Shown here piece by piece: positions 51,701 through 58,167 of a stretch of 64,000 bases of DNA. The notes under the pieces were generated by a model. It saw nothing but the letters and a program-made list of their open reading frames with translations, did not search any database and was not told where the DNA came from. The stretch's first letter is position 1, and each line of letters starts with the position of its first letter. The position numbers were made by a program, and so were the translations under genes. The stretch covers positions 363,815 to 427,814 of the forward strand of contig JAHLKG010000026.1 in the NCBI GenBank assembly GCA_025526995.1, written 5' to 3'. The stretch is from Powellomyces hirtus (Eukaryota; Chytridiomycota; Chytridiomycetes; Spizellomycetales; Powellomycetaceae).

Positions 51701-51930
51701 CCGAATTTGCCACTAATAAAACAGCGGCGACCCCAGAGACCGCCCTTCCAATACCAGAAATCAACTCGGAAATGATTGCCGCGATCGAAGGTCCGGAAAA
51801 GTACTCGTCCGAGGGCTCAGTGAGCAGCAAGGATGTTAGCCCGGCCAAGATCAAGAAGAATAAAACGTTCGGCGGACTGTTCACAAAGAACAAGAAGCGC
51901 ATCACTACCGTGACGATGAAACGCAGTTAG
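12938..51930 (+). CDS. Giant FAAL-initiated ten-module nonribosomal lipopeptide synthetase
   Basis: One gene of 32 exons. Exon ends: 12938-13001, 13431-13868, 13953-14062, 14137-17769, 17845-18218, 18303-18323, 18386-22570, 22711-22828, 22916-23167, 23246-23559, 23624-26135, 26195-26573, 26634-26805, 26884-29568, 29628-29995, 30074-30237, 30300-34697, 34778-34791, 34860-34983, 35056-35305, 35368-35389, 35449-38571, 38670-39004, 39074-41922, 41978-42144, 42218-42386, 42449-45298, 45359-45517, 45578-45744, 45810-48693, 48762-49115, 49178-51930. Every GT-AG junction is in frame except 22570/22711. Allowing for that base the product is 12,135 residues. Order: FAAL-T, C-A-T-E, three C-A-T, C-T, five C-A-T, TE, then an ankyrin / orphan A-subdomain / carrier-like tail. 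Expected product: an N-acyl peptide of nine, possibly ten, residues with one D residue after the acyl group. FAAL start and TE release are typical of bacterial lipopeptide lines, whereas the A domains are fungal in style. Confidence 0.9.
15834..20650 (+). other. Module 1: C1-A1-T1-E
   Basis: C1 (residues about 770-1222) has the catalytic HHIVVDEWS and should act as the starter condensation joining the acyl chain to residue 1. A1 (about 1252-1765) has SGTTGT/PKG, FDVSVMDIF, FGPTEA, STGD and SSSGKTDRT. My hand-read specificity residues (PheA 235, 236, 239, 278, 299, 301, 322, 330, 331) are DVMAGSAVN. T1 has the GGDSI form typical of carriers feeding epimerases (Ser about 1819). E (about 1874-2302) has HHLVVDLVSWRII, EGHGR and RTVGWFTNLYP, so residue 1 should be released in D configuration. 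Three introns, including a 21 nt microexon (18303-18323) coding FGPTEA, all fall within A1. Confidence 0.85.
20720..24235 (+). other. Module 2: C2-A2-T2
   Basis: C2 (residues about 2325-2766) follows the epimerase and is the only condensation domain here with the canonical HHALTDGWS; by position it should be a DCL domain accepting the D-residue donor. Its GPCINTIPV segment resembles fungal C domains. A2 (about 2780-3278) is split by four introns; specificity residues read by hand are DYMCSGVVN. It contains FSSGTTGTPK, FDYS, YGPTE, RSGD and SSAGKADRK. The first A2 junction (22570/22711) is out of frame by one base. T2 has the Ser in GLNSLAAIKL (about 3335). Confidence 0.8.
22569..22722 (+). 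other. One-base frame break at the first A2 intron
   Basis: Exon 7 ends in codon phase 2 at 22570, before the only suitable donor (GTAAGC, 22571). Exon 8 resumes in phase 0 at 22711, after the acceptor ATATAG. Spliced this way, translation would meet TGA three codons after the junction. In the equivalent A4 intron (donor after 29568) the exon ends in phase 0. I found no alternative GT-AG pair nearby that restores the frame. A missing base in the assembly or a genuine inactivating mutation are both possible. Confidence 0.7.
24310..27620 (+). other. Module 3: C3-A3-T3
   Basis: C3 (residues about 3400-3833) has HHIISDESS. A3 (about 3850-4347) is the most divergent A domain: its A3 loop reads SSSGTSSGKPKN instead of the usual TSGSTGxPKG, and its core 5 motif is YGPSE instead of YGPTE. 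Specificity residues read by hand are DVLSAGVPN. STSGKVNQM replaces the common SGKxDR motif but keeps the lysine. It could still be active, though substrate handling may be altered. Three introns lie in A3. T3 Ser is in GLNSLSSIRV. Confidence 0.8.
27685..31070 (+). other. Module 4: C4-A4-T4
   Basis: C4 (residues about 4459-4904) has HHIASDEQT. A4 (about 4922-5421) has HTSGSTGVPKG, FDVSVMDIF, ISGEAMTQ, FGPTE, RTGD and TSAGKADRK. Specificity residues read by hand, DVMTGSAVN, differ from A1 and A5 at one position only, suggesting a similar substrate. Three introns are in A4. T4 Ser is in GMNSLTTIRF. Confidence 0.8.
31125..32790 (+). other. Module 5: C5-T5 without an adenylation domain
   Basis: C5 (residues about 5539-5971) is full length with HHIISDEQT and a normal C-terminal end. 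It is followed by about 50 residues of Pro/Ser/Asn-rich linker (ESSRGSNLGPGYAAPS) and then a carrier (T5, about 6024-6094) with the pantetheine Ser in GVNSLTSMRL. The next domain is C6, so no A domain intervenes. The region is a single uninterrupted exon, so the A domain was not lost to a missed intron. Options are a module skipped during synthesis, loading in trans, or a second carrier used only for transfer. Confidence 0.85.
32845..36330 (+). other. Module 6: C6-A5-T6
   Basis: C6 (residues about 6112-6554) has HHIISDEFT. A5 (about 6577-7070) is cut by five introns, including microexons of 14 nt (34778-34791, coding STGK) and 22 nt (35368-35389, coding YGPTEAS). Specificity residues read by hand, DVMAGSAVN, are identical to A1, so modules 1 and 6 may add the same amino acid. 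Core 8 is unusual: SRLGFQVKVQGGLR in place of the common GR.D.QVKIRG. T6 Ser is in GLNSLQLVKL. Confidence 0.8.
36385..39640 (+). other. Module 7: C7-A6-T7
   Basis: C7 (residues about 7179-7604) has HHILIDEGG. A6 (about 7622-8118) has YTSGSTGKPKG, FDYSVMDIF, IGGEGMTQ, YGPTEA, RTGD and GSGKIDRK. Specificity residues read by hand are DYMMAGVVN, close to A2, so A2 and A6 may bind similar substrates. Two introns are in A6. T7 carries GMHSILAIRL. Confidence 0.8.
39715..43055 (+). other. Module 8: C8-A7-T8
   Basis: C8 (residues about 8233-8665) has HHIVADEWS. A7 (about 8682-9185) has ATSGTSTGQPK in the A3 loop, FDVSVGDIF with Gly at the position equivalent to PheA 239, YGPTE, KTGD and SSGKTDSR. Specificity residues read by hand are DVGMSSGVH, unlike any other module. 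Three introns are in A7. T8 Ser is in GMNSLGVMKL. Confidence 0.8.
43095..46420 (+). other. Module 9: C9-A8-T9
   Basis: C9 (residues about 9296-9728) has HHAIIDEWS. A8 (about 9742-10247) has FTSGTSNLPKG, FDVSFADIF, IGGEAMQ, YGPTE, KTGD and ASGKTDAK; specificity residues read by hand are DVAASGVVD. Three introns are in A8. T9 carries GMTSITVVHF, an atypical carrier motif that keeps the Ser. Confidence 0.8.
46480..49740 (+). other. Module 10: C10-A9-T10
   Basis: C10 (residues about 10363-10803) has HHILVDEAS. A9 (about 10817-11313) has YTSGSTGEPKG, FDVSVMDIY, TAGEVLPQ, YGPTETT, KTGD and TTGKLDRT; specificity residues read by hand are DVMSVASVF. Two introns are in A9. T10 (about 11338-11406) has the classical LGGHSLLAVKL with Ser about 11367, unlike the GxNSL form of most internal carriers, and precedes the thioesterase. 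Confidence 0.85.
49855..50560 (+). other. Type I thioesterase domain
   Basis: An alpha/beta hydrolase thioesterase at residues about 11445-11680. The nucleophile elbow is GGHSAGGH (Ser about 11530), the likely acid lies in MLDSVHPG or later, and the likely catalytic His is in GTHDTIL. Such domains release the chain by hydrolysis or macrocyclisation. Most fungal peptide synthetases end instead with a terminal condensation or reductase domain, so this form is notable here. Cyclic or linear release cannot be decided from sequence. Confidence 0.8.
50575..51930 (+). other. Post-TE extension: ankyrin-like repeats, orphan A C-subdomain, degenerate carrier, tail
   Basis: About 450 residues continue in the same exon after the TE. 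Residues about 11690-11783 are ankyrin-like (SGRTALHLAVQHGG, MIRALIERQ, EGYTARELAL). Residues about 11855-11943 resemble only the C-terminal subdomain of an A domain: IETILIEHSNVEAVIVKK, then LPNGKIDSEAID with the conserved lysine motif; the large N-terminal subdomain is absent. Residues about 11957-12030 have the length and helix pattern of a carrier, but the pantetheine motif is replaced by TVMSGQTLSQLL, so it is probably not modifiable. A Ser/Pro and Lys-rich tail (FGGLFTKNKKR) ends the protein. Its role may be structural or protein-binding. Confidence 0.65.
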
Positions 51931-52379
51931 ATAGATAGTTCATAATTGAGATATGCCGTCCGCAGCTACTTCTTGAAATGGCGTAGAGTATATGAAGTGA
52001 TAGACGGATAAACGAATAGATTGATTTAAGACAAAGAAAGAATACGTAGTGTCACACACAGCAGTACGCACATCTTCCTTCTTCTCCAAAGTATCATTGC
52101 CGTATTACGTTGTCCGTTGCCGTGTCGCATCTCGGGAAGTACATCGCCCCTTGGCCGTCGGCGCCGACGGACCGTTTACTCTAGGTATCAGACCCAACAC
52201 TTACACCAACAGCTCAAGGGACTCGGTCAGGCTCCCACACTGGTCAATGTCTCCACAATCTCCCACAAAAAAGAGTGTTAGCAGTGCTATACAGGGATCC
52301 TACGGTCGCCCTGCTCATCTTCCACACCCGTCGGAGTATCTCTTTCCGCTACACCCTCGACCGATATACTTTCTTAGCA
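51931..52379. other. 3' flank of the synthetase, no gene recognised
   Basis: An AT-rich segment directly after the stop probably holds the 3' UTR. The open frame starting at 52049 runs into the GTPase relic but its first 110 codons look non-coding. Confidence 0.4.
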
Positions 52380-52810
52380 CCGGAAGCACTAAACGCCAAG
52401 CGAACTGCTTTGAAGTGACGGTTAATGCCAAAAATCCATTGGATGGCATTCATGAAAACGTAGCGGTAGTTGGCATTGCCGGAATCTACAGACAAGGGAA
52501 ATCTTTTTTGATGAACCAGTTATTTGGCGTTCAAAGCGGCTTCGAGCTCGGGTCGACAGTTGATGGGCATACTCGAGGAGTTTGGATTTGGGCTTTCAGG
52601 CAAAATACCAAAATGAGGTCTTCTTGTTGCTCGACTTCGAAGGATGAGCGGATCCTAGATGTCCTAATTCCGCATACGACATGGAGCTCTTCAGTCTCGC
52701 CGTGCTATTGAGCTCATGTCTGAAATACAATCTCATCGGCAGTGTGATTGCCTCGCAGAAATTCTACGAGCTTTACCAGACTGTCGACTACCAGCTCACA
52801 TTTCCGGTCC
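52380..52810 (+). pseudogene. Guanylate-binding-protein-like (GBP/atlastin) GTPase, broken fragment
   Basis: The N-terminal half of a large GTPase of the GBP type is recognisable: VAVVGIAGIYRQGKSFLMN (P-loop at about 52481-52504), then GFELGSTVDGHTRGVWIW (the switch region of the family). About 20 codons later the DxEG element appears in another frame (VFLLLDFEG) and is followed at once by a TGA. The helix that normally follows is then readable (LFSLAVLLSS). One frame change near 52595, an in-frame stop near 52642 and no G4 motif or helical domain mark it as a relic. Confidence 0.6.
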
Positions 52811-54005
52811 AGCGCTCGTCGGCACACCACTTTTACCGCTTCGTGACAGCCTGTTTTGGGCAGATCAACGGACGCGCCGCGGCCGCCCGACTATGTGCGC
52901 AAGACAGCCACAGTTCCGCTATCTGGCATTACGGTCGTTGGCAAGAGCGACGCGCTACCCTTCGTCGACCACACGTCGCCAGTAGTCACCTCTGCCGGTG
53001 ATCTATCCAAGGGTGACATCGCTACTGATCAGTCAAACATTGATTGCGTTCCTGTTATGAAGCGCCCGTCCTTTCCACCCTAGGTATTGGTTTCAGGTAC
53101 GCGCCACGGTGTTTGCAACAATTACGAGCAGACGTAGAGACTTTGTGTCCGAGACTGATTGCTTGTACAGGCGGTGGTCTGACGCCAATTTACGTGTACA
53201 TAGGAGCTCCGGAGGTTCTTGAGCAAATTCTTGAGCGGACGTGTACATAGGAGCCCCGGAAGTTCTTGAGCAAATTCTTGAGCGGATCTGGACGGGGAGG
53301 ACACCCCTGGAAACCCCCTGGACGAAGCTCATTGTGAGCGCTTATTTTGAGATTTCGAGACGAGGAGGGTGACGACGACGGCGCTCGATCTCAAGGCAAA
53401 GACGCTTGAATGCAACCGCTCAGTGTCACCCAAACCGCCAATACCCATTCCCAATACAACGCGGGGGATGAGCCACTACATTGACGTGATGAGTCGCAGC
53501 TGCACTTATGCGTGCAGTGACCTGTGGACAGCAAAAGCGGATGCCGGTCGATTCTTTCTCGAAGATAGTCTCCAACGCGTGTCAGCCTTCATGATTGACG
53601 ACGGAGCTTATGCGCGTCGCATCCTCTATCCGGTGCGTCGCAAGATGGCCGCCCGCATCATCATGCGTGAATATGCAACCGCAAATGGGCCGCTTTGTCG
53701 CATCGATCATGTGCCATCGCATCTGGCGGCCACATGGTCACATGGCCAACCTTGTATACCACAGAGGACTTCCACGGGACTGAACATTATATTCATTCCG
53801 AACCATATGCTTTTCATGATGGTCAGACTAGGCATCTAAAATGACCACCAGGAGTGATTGCGACAATCCGCCTTTAACGTCTTTTTGAGTTCTGACGGTC
53901 TGAGATCCGAACTCGCCTCCATGATTCTTTTGAAAACGCCCGCCAGAGTATCCACAGCGTGCAGAACAAGGCCGGCTGTGCAGAATCCTCGACGGTTTTT
54001 TCAGA
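52811..54005. other. Subtelomeric stretch without a recognisable gene
   Basis: The only long open frame (53369-53839 plus, 156 codons) contains a plausible-looking central part (DAGRFFLEDSLQRVSAFMIDD) but no motif I recognise. It may be a relic. The direct repeat at 53193-53286 lies here. Confidence 0.4.
53193..53286. repeat. Tandem duplication, 2 x 47 bp
   Basis: Two adjacent 47 bp copies, 53193-53239 and 53240-53286, begin with CGTGTACATAGGAGC and end with TTGAGCGGA. They differ at two positions, so the duplication is fairly recent. Confidence 0.9.
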
Positions 54006-54890
54006 CTACCCAGTGTACACCTTGACGCTTTTGTCCTTCAAGGCCTGCAGCTCGGGTTCCTGTTGCGCCATATCCTTGACCATCTTGCGCGTCGTGTCGA
54101 GAGTCTCAGAGGGGTCCTGCACATTGAACCAGTCTTGACGAGCGAACCGGGCTTCGTACTCCGCAAAGGGCCGATGGAGCACAGGGGTTTTACTGGTCGT
54201 CCGGGAAGGCGTACTGCTTGTGTGCAAAGTCCAAAGCGAACTGTCGCCCGTCGTCCAACGTGTATCGGATGATCTTGTGCTTCTCGCCGCCATACACAGC
54301 CATGTTGTCGGGAAAAACGTCCTCCAGGGGTGTGTCCACGCTGCAAAAGCATTGCACGGTTTGACGGACAAACTCCTCTCGGATCATGATGCCCACAGTC
54401 TCGACGCTGCTCACCGTGCGGTCGGTCTTGTAAAGCTTGATAGGGAATAGATGGTCCTTGACATAGCCTTGCAGCACTGATCCGATGGCAATCGAGACAT
54501 GCTCACAGCTATTGCCCGCATGACAGTTTGATTAGCTATGAACAAAGCTGCCTGTCTGCCCTAAACTCTGAACTCACTATGTCTGAAGCGCTCGTAAAGA
54601 TCCGGCCCTTGTTCGTGTCTCGTGCTCTTGTCTCCAATCGGATGGTGGTGAGGTGAGTTGTTCGACGTAGCTCCATCTGGTGGTGTCGGTCACGACCGTC
54701 TGAAGGACTTTGATCAGAAGCAACTTGGCGTGGCCGACGTGCTCCACCCAGTTGGCTGCGACGAAGACAGGCGCGCCCATTCGCAGGACCTTTCGATCTT
54801 TGGCCGCGCACACTTGCTTGTGACGAGGCCAGTCGGCTCGCAATCGTTGCGCTTTTTCTGACCATCTTGCTTTTGATGCTGGTGATCAAC
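54006..54890 (-). pseudogene. MYND-finger-like protein, degenerate and broken
   Basis: On the minus strand the end of a MYND zinc finger is readable near 54850-54780 (KARWSEKAQ then ADWPRHKQVC), but the cysteines expected in the YCS..CQ part are replaced. The same frame continues with APVFVAANWVEHVGHAKLLL. A plausible GTGAGT donor lies near 54578, and a second coding-like stretch (54477-54190) reads VETVGIMIREEFVRQTVQCF and later FALDFAHKQYAFPDD. It then stops, and the likely continuation (54185-54006, FARQDWFNVQDPSETLDTT) is in another frame. Lost zinc ligands and the frame change indicate a pseudogene. Confidence 0.45.
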
Positions 54891-54911
54891 GTCTAGGCGT
54901 AGCCTGCGTTT

Positions 54912-55342
54912 ATGGGTGAGCAGCTGGTGAGTGTGACGGGCCCTGACGGGCAAGTGTATCGGGTGCGAGCTTTGATGCAACAGCCGGTACAGCAGCAACA
55001 AAATGTAGCAGCATTGGCACGGATCAATGCGCGACTGAGCATGCTCATGCATAGGCCGCAACTGGAGGGGGAGCACGACAGACGCGAGATGATGGAGCGA
55101 ATCGCGCGTCGCTACATCACAGATGTCCTGTCCGAGGGTGTTCTTGACCACAGCAAGACCGGCTACACGGTCAACAAGGGTGAACAGGTGGTCTTTTGCT
55201 TGCGCAGTCGAGACGGACACGACCTGCTCTACACACAGACAATGAGCTGATGCACGTCGCTGTACACGAGCTCGCACACATTGCCTCGGTCACCAAAGGT
55301 CACGAGGTTGACTTTGAGCCCAATCTAAACTATCTCGAATGA
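54912..55342 (+). pseudogene. HExxH metallopeptidase fragment, like those of large DNA viruses, frameshifted
   Basis: A first frame from the ATG at 54912 encodes 112 residues with a Gln-rich segment and then TGYTVNKGEQVVFCLRSRDG. Just before the stop at 55250 the sequence continues in the next frame as NELMHVAVHELAHIAS then TKGHEVDFEPN, ending at TGA 55340-55342. The combination of KGE..F.CLR, LM.VA.HELAH and a downstream GH..F resembles putative WLM/SprT-like peptidases I associate with nucleocytoplasmic large DNA viruses. That resemblance is from memory, without a search. The frame change inside the catalytic region suggests it is not functional. Confidence 0.45.
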
Positions 55343-55370
55343 AAGGCCTCATGCACGCCATATCAGGCAG

Positions 55371-56141
55371 TTGGGAATACTGTGGGATGCGTGTGTGAGT
55401 GCAGCCCTCAAATATGAGACGAGCAGACTACATGAAATCATGATTCCTTACGAGATCATGGAAACCATAGTGTGCTGTTTGCGGCCCGTGGAATGCTTTC
55501 GCGTCGCGTGCTATAAGATGGCCCTGACCAAGATTGCCGATTCGACGATGGACATAGCGTCCCGTCGCGGCCTTGTCGACCTCCTCGACTGGTGAAGAGC
55601 TCTATCGAACTTGCTTATTGATGTGATGCTATCGATTGCGCCACCTCCAACGGGCACGTCGCGGTTCTGCAGTGGTGGAAAGACAGCTCGTTGCCTCAAG
55701 TACACCGAGTACGCAATGGACGTTGCGTCCGCATCCATGCAGCTGCATGTGCTCGAATGATGGCGCACGTCGGGTCTAGAGGTGAAATGGACGGCTGCGG
55801 CCATGGAAATCCGCTACCTTGTCACACAGGTCGCATGCGAAAACGAGCGGCGTCCGCATGCTTGAATGGTGGAAAAACAGCGGCCTTGAGCTCCGGTACA
55901 CCGTCACCTCCATGGACTGGGCAACCGCCAAAAGCCCAAGTTGCCATCTTGAAGTGGTGGCGTGACGCAGGCGTCGAGCTGCGATACTCCACGAAAGCTG
56001 TTGACTTGGCATGCTTCTTTGAATGCATCGAGAGTCTTGAGCGGTGGGCGAACAGCGGTCTCGATGTGCCCTACTGCACATATGCTCTCGAACATGCAAC
56101 ATGCAGCAGCACAGCGCATCCTGAAATGGTGGAAGCAGTCT
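55371..56141 (+). pseudogene. F-box-like / WWK-repeat (ankyrin-type) protein, decayed
   Basis: The N-terminal part has an F-box-like look (IMIPYEIMETIVCCLRPVE). Then degenerate repeats of about 30 residues appear in changing frames: NGHVAVLQWWKDSS, KYTEYAMDVASAS, LHVLEW(W)RTSGLEVKWT, LEWWKNSGLELRYT and WWRDAGVELRYSTKAVD. Such '..VL.WWK.SGL.LKY....MD.A...' repeats are, to my knowledge, frequent in chytrid fungi. At least four frame changes and several stops mark a pseudogene. Confidence 0.5.
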
Positions 56142-56255
56142 GATCTGCATCTTGACCTCCCTAATCCTGAAGACATCATTGACATGGCGACGGACGACGC
56201 ACTGGCGCGGTGGATCGATAACTGGGCGTTGCCATCTTGTCCTCACAAGCGGCGC

Positions 56256-56762
56256 ATGCTCATGGCAAACATTTTGCGCCCAGTCTGTAAGAACATGGCA
56301 AGACTGCTGCACTTGATTGCATTGATCTTGGCAGTGGCCGGAGCTGGGTACGCAGCTGCCAAGCTGAGAAGTTCCGGGCACGTTCCGACCACTGCGCCTT
56401 TGCTGACCACCACAGCTGCGATGACGCCGCCGCTTATGCGTACCAACCCGCCTCCGACGCCATCACCCTCGCGCGTGTCGACCAATCCGCCTCTGACAGC
56501 CCCACCTTTGCCCATGGCGACCATTCCGACTGAGACTCTTGCTCCTCAGGTCACACAGGTTGCGACGCCGCGACCGACTATTTGGGCGACCGCCGCTCCA
56601 CGCCCACTCACAAGCATAATCCCGCCAAGCGCGCACAGCTCTGTCATGACCATTTCAATGCCGCCAATCTCGCGCAAGGTTAAGCTGTCATGCAGCAGAC
56701 CATGTAAATGGACAAGACACTCGCTGATCACGTCGAGGACTTTACCGCGACCGTCCCGATAG
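56256..56762 (+). CDS. Possible short membrane-anchored Pro/Thr-rich protein
   Basis: An open frame of 168 codons. It starts MLMANILRPVCKN, followed by a hydrophobic segment (LLHLIALILAVAGAGYAAA, residues about 15-33) that could be a signal anchor. A long Pro/Thr/Ala-rich stretch follows (TTTAAMTPPLMRTNPPPTPS), as in cell-wall stalks. I do not recognise it. It continues the frame of the decayed repeat gene just upstream, so it may be its tail or a chance product of biased composition. Confidence 0.25.
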   Translation: MLMANILRPVCKNMARLLHLIALILAVAGAGYAAAKLRSSGHVPTTAPLLTTTAAMTPPLMRTNPPPTPSPSRVSTNPPLTAPPLPMATIPTETLAPQVTQVATPRPTIWATAAPRPLTSIIPPSAHSSVMTISMPPISRKVKLSCSRPCKWTRHSLITSRTLPRPSR

Positions 56763-57660
56763 GCAACGCAGTTCGGCGACTTGAAGACGCAAGCAACTTT
56801 TATGCTGCATACTCGCTGCTGCAGCGCTTCCAAACGAGTACCGACATCGACAGCACGTGCAGCAACACCTATTCCGTGGTGGTGAACTGGCTCGCTCCAC
56901 AACTCTAGGTGCTCACCCTGGTGCGCGACATCCCACCAATCAGCTCCCCTTGCCGGTTTGGGAGACAGTTGCGGCTGGCCTCCGTCCATTGCACACGATA
57001 AGCAGATAAGCATCAGTTCAATCAGGATGTGGGGTAAATCACGCTCAGTGAGCCAGCATTCGTATTAGACGATGGACGGATCAGCGACCACCTCGCTCGA
57101 TGGGTTCATGCCTCTGCAAATTATCCGCTGAGCTCTAAGGTGCAGTGATGGTCGTGCGTGGTGTGTTGGGCAGAAGCGGGCGTGCTCGTATCAAATCGCG
57201 CCCAGTTGTCCAAGCAAGGCGCGAGAGGTCAATGACTTGTAGCACCCGCAAAACTCGGCATCGTCTGGATGGGCTGCGCAGTACTTTACCACATTGGCAT
57301 CGGATGCTCCGGGCGTATGTCACTGCATTGTTAGCTACTGAAAAACTCGCTGTTTGAGCTGCATACGTCCGCGACTGTGGGCGCCTTCTGATCAGACCCC
57401 CAGTCCCCAGATCCTCCTCAGAGCCTCGGCATCGTCTTCTGACTCCTAATGACATGCACTGTACTCTGCAGTGCGGCAGCTGCAATGCAGACGTCTGCGC
57501 GCGCGCTATGAAAGCCGTCCTCCTTGGTGATGGTATCCGTGTATGTCGACGCCAGCTGCGAGAAAACGCTCCCCATGTAAACGCTCTTGCTTATCCCGAC
57601 GCCACCTAGAACAATCAGAGACCCGGGGCTCGTTGTCAGGGCATCGGCTGTATTGCCGAT
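56763..57660. other. Subtelomeric stretch without a supported gene
   Basis: A minus-strand frame around 57680-57418 contains a protein-like piece (GSLIVLGGVGISKSVYMGSV) faintly like sugar-kinase C-termini, but it is short and overlaps the ankyrin relic. I do not assign it. Confidence 0.3.
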
Positions 57661-58167
57661 GACCACGCCCATGTTCACCATCTCCGAGACCCGCGGGTTA
57701 ATCTCTCGGCCGCGGACAACTACGCCATGCGATGGGCTGGTCGCAAGGGACACCTAGGCGTCGTCGAACTTCTCTTGCGAGACACTCGCGTGAATCCCTC
57801 AATTGACAGCAGCTACGCCATCCGATGGGCAAATATCAGAGGACACCTCGGCGTCGTCGAGCGTCTCACGAGAGAACCACGAGTCGATCCCTCGGCCCAC
57901 GATGACTACGCTGTCCGTCAAGCAAGTTACAAGGGACACTTTGTCGTCGTTTGGCTTCTTTTGTGTGACACGCATGTCGATCCCTCGGCCGACGACAACT
58001 ATGCCGTCGGATTGGCTAGTGAGAATGGACATGTTGGCGTCGTCAAGCGTCTCTTGAGTGACCCACGAGTCGATCCCCCGGGTTACGACAACTTTGCCGT
58101 CCGATGGGCAAGTTCCAGAGAACACCTGGTGGTCGTTCGGCTTTCTCTTGCAAGACCCGTGTGTTGA
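57661..58167 (+). pseudogene. Ankyrin-repeat fragment
   Basis: About four and a half ankyrin-type repeats of 33-34 residues in one frame, e.g. DPRVNLSAADNYAMRWA, KGHLGVVELLLRDTRV, DDNYAVGLASENGHVGVV and KRLLSDPRVDP. The 'DPRVDPSADDNYA.R.AS..GH..VV..LL' consensus is common in large arrays. No start codon, N-terminal repeat cap or C-terminal continuation is visible; coding homology begins upstream of the first ATG (57727) without a start. It looks like a fragment cut from a longer gene. Confidence 0.55.

Noticed and set aside
12938..51930. Splitting the synthetase into several genes
   Set aside because: Every frame end coincides with a GT donor and a matching acceptor, the modules continue across each junction, and no internal promoter or terminator is needed.
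57418..57680. A minus-strand frame faintly like a sugar-kinase C-terminus
   Set aside because: Only one short Gly-rich motif supports it, and it overlaps the ankyrin relic.
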